A stretch of 64,000 nucleotides of DNA. Source: CBDBLK01 sp965215445. GTDB lineage: Bacteria > Bdellovibrionota > Bacteriovoracia > Bacteriovoracales > Bacteriovoracaceae. The position numbers and the translations under genes were made by a program. The stretch is from positions 62,001-126,000 of the forward strand of contig CBDCDT010000002.1 in assembly GCA_965215445.1 (NCBI GenBank), written 5' to 3'. Below the pieces are notes generated by a model that saw nothing but the letters and a program-made list of their open reading frames with translations, had not been told where the DNA came from and did not search any database. Positions within the stretch are counted from its first letter, which is position 1, and each line of letters starts with the position of its first letter. Below, piece by piece: positions 60,691 through 64,000 of the stretch.

Positions 60691-61816
60691 TTTCCTTCAT
60701 AATTTCGCTGGTTCCGGCAAAAATGCGCTGGACGCGGGCATCGACAAAAATTTTGCAAACTGGATACTCCCGCATATAGCCGTAACCGCCAAAGAGTTGC
60801 ACACATTCGTCGGCCACCCGGCCCAACATTTCACTGGCCCAGTATTTGGCCATACTGGCGCTGACGGTGGTGTCCACACCCTTGACGTGTTCGCGTATGC
60901 ACTGGTCGATGAGGGCCTGCCCCAGTTCAACTTCGGTGGCCATCTCGGCGAGTTTGAAGCGCGTATTTTGAAAGTCGGCAATGCGCTTGCCAAAGGCCTT
61001 GCGTTCTTTGACATACTTGAGGGTGATTTCCAGACAGTGCCGGGCAGTGGCCACACACCAAATCGCCACCGTCAGGCGCTCCTGGGCCAATTCGTTGGTC
61101 ATATAAATAAAGCCCTTGCCTTCCTCTCCCAAAAGGTGGGATGCGGGAATCTTGCAGTTGTCAAAACTGAGTTCGGCGGTGTCTTGGGCCTTGAGGCCCA
61201 TTTTGGAGAGATTTCGGCCCCGTGTGAGGCCGGGCATTCCCTCTTCCACCACGAACAAGCTCAAGGGGTTAAAACGCTGCTGTGAAGAGTCCTGTGCTTC
61301 CGTGGCGGCACAGACGACAATAAAATTGGCGTTGTGACCATTGCTGATGAATGTTTTGGCCCCGTTGAGTATCCAGTGATCTCCCTTTTTCTCCGCTTTG
61401 GTTTTTATGGCCTGGAGATCGGAACCCGTGCCTGGTTCGGTCATGGCAATGGCCGAAATTAATTCTCCACTAATCAGCTTGGGTAACCAATTTTGTTTTT
61501 GTTCTTCGCTGCCGTAATGTTCAACGTAGGGAACCACAATATCCGAGTGAAGGAAAAAGGCCACACCACTGGCCAGGGCAACGGCCAGTTCTTCGATAAT
61601 CACCGTCGCAAAACGAAAGTCGAGTCCCAGACCCCCATATTTCTCGACCACACTAGTGCACAGAAATCCTTGTTCTCCGGCCTTGAGGTAGAGGTCGCGG
61701 GGATGAATCCCCTTTTGCTCCCATTCTTCGTGGAAAGGTGTAATTTCGCTTTCAATAAAGCGCCTCACGCTGTCCCTGAAGGCCACCAACTCATCATCCA
61801 TTAAACTGGTATGCAC
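60659..61816 (-). CDS. Acyl-CoA dehydrogenase
   Basis: 385 residues; GTG start with GGAGG at good spacing. Seen: AIAMTEPGTGSDLQAIKTKA, ILNGAKTFISNGHNANFIVV, ERKAFGKRIADFQNTRFKLA and QLFGGYGYMREYPVCKIFVD, then QRIFAGTSEIMKEIISRD. The position of catalytic Glu in medium-chain enzymes is Ala here, as in long-chain and isovaleryl-type enzymes that place the base elsewhere. FAD-dependent first step of beta-oxidation or amino-acid breakdown. Confidence 0.93.
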   Translation of the reverse strand: MHTSLMDDELVAFRDSVRRFIESEITPFHEEWEQKGIHPRDLYLKAGEQGFLCTSVVEKYGGLGLDFRFATVIIEELAVALASGVAFFLHSDIVVPYVEHYGSEEQKQNWLPKLISGELISAIAMTEPGTGSDLQAIKTKAEKKGDHWILNGAKTFISNGHNANFIVVCAATEAQDSSQQRFNPLSLFVVEEGMPGLTRGRNLSKMGLKAQDTAELSFDNCKIPASHLLGEEGKGFIYMTNELAQERLTVAIWCVATARHCLEITLKYVKERKAFGKRIADFQNTRFKLAEMATEVELGQALIDQCIREHVKGVDTTVSASMAKYWASEMLGRVADECVQLFGGYGYMREYPVCKIFVDARVQRIFAGTSEIMKEIISRDLLKEA

Positions 61817-61878
61817 AAATACCTCCTTCCAAAAAGATTTACTTGCGACTAAATAAATTCCCCTTGAAAATAAATTTT

Positions 61879-62853
61879 ATGAAGCTGTTTTCCAAAGGCC
61901 ACTCCCTTAGTCTAAGTCAAACTTGGGAATGTTTGCAAAAAGCGCGTTTGTGGCCGTTGGCCTTTTTTTTGAGTTTTTGTCTCGGGCTTCTTTTCTTAGG
62001 CCAAACCAGGCCCGCTTATATCGGTTTGGCAGCGGCAACCGTTTTACTTTTTCTGATCGAGATATATCTCATCTTTGCCGTGAAAAAAGCATCACCCGAT
62101 GAAACACATCTCCCAAAGGCGATTCACCGGAGGATTGAAAGCATGGGTAAAATCGCCGCCGGCATGGCCCACGAAATCAACGGGCCTTTGACGGTCATTT
62201 CGGGAAGAGTTTTTCGCATGAATAAAAATTTGAAAAGTATTGACCCCTTCTGTAGGTCGAGCAATATTTCCTCTCTCAAACGGGACATCAAAAAAATCAA
62301 TGCCAACATCGAATCCATTTCTCAATTAGTGCAAAAAATTGTCTCTTATATGCGCGGACAGGGAGAATTTCGCATTGATGCTTTTACCCTCCAGGAATTA
62401 AAGGATGCCTTAGCGCGGGAAGTTTCCGTGATTTTCAAGCAACTCTCTTTTGAATTTATCATTCCTCCAAATCTGAATCTGTCTCAATGTATGGTGCAAG
62501 GCCATTTACATTTAATCCAAAGGGTTATGCTCAGCGTGATGGAAAACGGAGTGCGCCTGAATAAAACTTCCCACCCGTGGATTGAACTCAAACTGGAAAC
62601 CAAAAGCAAAAATAAAAATCCTTATTTTCAAATGGCCATGACTTTTTCCGGGGAAAATCTCGATTCAGTTCTTGCTGAAAAACTTTTTGATCCCTTTTTT
62701 CGCAGTACAAGTCTTGGAAAAAAAGAAGTCTTGAATCTTGGGGTTTGCCGCTCTATGACCAGGCAACACGGAGGCGACTTGTTTCACAATTCAGACCACC
62801 AGCACCCGCAATTTGTGCTGACCCTTCCCTTTATCTCGCTCGACGACGAATAG
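61879..62853 (+). CDS. Membrane sensor histidine kinase
   Basis: 324 residues from ATG 61879; an in-frame TTG at 61843 is possible. Two close membrane segments (LWPLAFFLSFCLGLLFLG and YIGLAAATVLLFLIEIYLIF) with almost no periplasmic loop. Seen: H-box GKIAAGMAHEINGPLTVISG, N-box RVMLSVMENGVRLN, and a reduced ATP-binding end FDPFFRSTSLGKKEVLNLGV. The lack of an extracellular loop suggests intramembrane or cytosolic sensing. No response regulator adjoins it. Overlaps the convergent protease by 23 bases. Confidence 0.85.
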   Translation: MKLFSKGHSLSLSQTWECLQKARLWPLAFFLSFCLGLLFLGQTRPAYIGLAAATVLLFLIEIYLIFAVKKASPDETHLPKAIHRRIESMGKIAAGMAHEINGPLTVISGRVFRMNKNLKSIDPFCRSSNISSLKRDIKKINANIESISQLVQKIVSYMRGQGEFRIDAFTLQELKDALAREVSVIFKQLSFEFIIPPNLNLSQCMVQGHLHLIQRVMLSVMENGVRLNKTSHPWIELKLETKSKNKNPYFQMAMTFSGENLDSVLAEKLFDPFFRSTSLGKKEVLNLGVCRSMTRQHGGDLFHNSDHQHPQFVLTLPFISLDDE

Positions 62854-63623
62854 GTGGGTACAGACTCAAGCAAACCAGCAAGGCCGCCAAGGCCCAACTT
62901 AAACCAAGGCCAAAACCGCCACCGGAAGGCCTATCACCACCCGATAAACTCACGCTCCCGCAGGAGGCCCCAAGCTCTTGAGGATAGAGATAAGTGCAGG
63001 CATCGTAGTCGTCCATGGCCAACGCCTCTTGCACTTTTCTACCCACACTATAATACATCAAGGCCACCGGGTCGGCGGAATGTCCCAACCCAAAGGCGTG
63101 CCCAATCTCATGGGCCAGTGTGGCCCACTTTGCTCTGCCGGTCGAGATCGGCAAAAGTAGAATTCGTGTTAATTAAAACTGCGCCACGCTCGTTATTGTT
63201 ATTGGGGTCGATAGATGCTAGTGCCAAAATAGAACGATCATCAAATTCATTACCACCTTGACCGGGAGCAGGATCAGAAATAGTACTGCAAACCACTAAA
63301 ATGCTTCCCGCATTGGCGCTGCTAATAGCTGTAGATATATCATTAGCAGCAAGACTTATATTTCTCACCGATCCTTTGGGAAGTTCAAGGGCACAGGTGG
63401 GGATGCGATTCCAGTATTCATCCATGGCCTCCCCAATGTCGTCCAACAAATCTTCTGGAGAATTGTATCCGGCCCCAGTGCAATCGTCCTGAGAGACGTC
63501 TATGGTAATTTTGGAATCGGGAAAACGGTACTCACTTTCAGAAGTGAGAGTAAACGGCATGGCCGGCCGGCAAATGGCCAACAAAAAAAGTAACAAGGTG
63601 ATTTTATTCGTATTGGCAAACAT
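62831..63623 (-). pseudogene. Matrixin-like (M10) metalloprotease, frameshifted, with C-terminal sorting-like tail
   Basis: Two overlapping frames form one protein. Frame one starts ATG 63623 (GGGAGGG upstream; signal peptide ITLLLFLLAICRPAMP) and ends at 63108 after RGAVLINTNSTFADL. The second frame supplies AKWATLAHEIGHAFGLGHSA, i.e. HExxHxxGxxH zinc motif and ALMYYSV Met-turn, running to 62831. The crossing lies between about 63172 and 63108 and needs a +1 shift, so one base seems inserted or a true frameshift exists. The end has a GGG-FGLG hydrophobic segment then RRRAR, like GlyGly- or MYXO-CTERM tags. Could be a sequencing error. Confidence 0.72.
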
Positions 63624-63637
63624 ACTTTGGCCCTCCC

Positions 63638-64000
63638 TTACAGGTAGTAAGTCAACCCCAAAAGATAACTCGTTTTTCTCTGCAAGCTGCTCAATGGGGA
63701 AAAGAGAAAGAACTGGGTGCGAAAACTCCAATCCCTGCGCACCATCACTTCTAATCCCAAATTAAAACTGAAATTCTGAGCGGTGCGAATTTGACTGGGG
63801 CGATAAGCGTCACTATAACTATTTCCATTATTCAATCGAATTGTTCCATCTTTCCCCCGAATAGAAGTCATAAAAAAACCCGCTCCGTAGCGAAAAGACG
63901 CTTGCGAATTAATCAGATAACCCAAATCCAAAAGAGCGTAAAACGTATTTTTAGAATAATCCTCGCCTTCATTGGAACCGTGAATCACCCAGCCTCCATC
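63638..64000 (-). CDS. Outer-membrane protein, C-terminal part, cut by window edge
   Basis: Open at the right edge (in-frame to 64000), 120 residues visible. Beta-rich alternation (NTFYALLDLGYLINSQASFR, FSFNLGLEVMVRRDWSFRTQ) and terminal SYLLGLTYYL, typical of an outer-membrane barrel end. Lies 14 bases before the matrixin-like gene on the same strand. Confidence 0.65.
   Translation of the reverse strand, partial: DGGWVIHGSNEGEDYSKNTFYALLDLGYLINSQASFRYGAGFFMTSIRGKDGTIRLNNGNSYSDAYRPSQIRTAQNFSFNLGLEVMVRRDWSFRTQFFLFSPLSSLQRKTSYLLGLTYYL

Noticed and set aside
1..64000. Insertion sequences, phage genes, rRNA, integrase or attachment sites
   Set aside because: No transposase, integrase, phage structural or rRNA signature was seen; the tRNA-Arg 3' end has no noticed direct repeat beside the AT-rich cassette.

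Overview
The window looks like chromosomal DNA of a Gram-negative, predatory-type or environmental bacterium of the Bdellovibrionota/Oligoflexia-Deltaproteobacteria kind. That placement is inference from gene style: many lipobox-bearing secreted proteins with von Willebrand factor A (VWA) domains, several HExxH metalloproteases, a gingipain-type C25 peptidase, a DUF6178-like protein, an orphan CpaF ATPase, outer-membrane barrels and a KDO-transferase-like enzyme. No rRNA, IS element, phage gene or CRISPR array was seen. No non-coding stretch exceeds about 210 bases. One tRNA is present, tRNA-Arg(TCT) at 32536-32612.

Layout. (1) 1-4845, minus strand: a type I restriction-modification operon in the order hsdM, HEPN toxin-like gene, a nucleotidyltransferase-hsdS fusion, hsdR (cut by the window edge). 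The HEPN carries the R-x4-H-x-Y motif, and the partner nucleotidyltransferase (GS-x10-D-x-D) is fused to the DNA-specificity subunit. (2) 4992-8020: a divergent pair of secreted HExxH proteins and a dolichol-kinase-like membrane protein. (3) 8116-13903: a DUF6178-like protein, then an operon of two VWA lipoproteins and CpaF. (4) 14056-30130: largely housekeeping and secreted enzymes (C25 peptidase, RicT/PSP1, AsnRS, adenosine kinase, a 1437-residue metalloprotease lipoprotein, an outer-membrane protein, PTPS-III-like protein, RNase H, FKBP lipoprotein, SUMF1-like protein, UDP-glucuronate decarboxylase-like protein, NAD synthetase). (5) 30167-33242: a large secreted protein, tRNA-Arg and a small secreted protein. 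(6) 33385-35654, minus strand, visibly AT-rich: a compact four-gene cassette with its own strong promoter, encoding a PRTase-domain protein, a DprA/SLOG-like protein, a 52-residue basic protein and an XRE regulator, with overlapping starts and stops throughout. (7) 35831-49386: acyl-CoA ligase, PD-(D/E)xK candidate nuclease, a VWA lipoprotein with Cys-rich repeats, an operon of KDO-transferase-like, flavoprotein, pilin-like and THUMP methyltransferase genes, then rlmN. (8) 49523-54049: signalling (XRE plus pseudo-receiver; receiver/acidic-repeat/coiled-coil protein plus diguanylate cyclase). (9) 54176-64000: DHH phosphoesterase, two more VWA lipoproteins, a 972-residue lipoprotein, acyl-CoA dehydrogenase, histidine kinase, a frameshifted matrixin-like protease and a partial outer-membrane protein.

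The two most interesting systems are the RM operon whose specificity subunit is fused to an antitoxin-type nucleotidyltransferase, and the PRTase/DprA-like/small-ORF/XRE cassette, which looks like a toxin-antitoxin or phage-defence module related to PsyrTA-type pairs but lacking a recognisable helicase. A third theme is a five-member VWA lipoprotein family, two members of which carry Cys-rich repeat arrays placed on opposite sides of the VWA domain and circularly permuted relative to one another.
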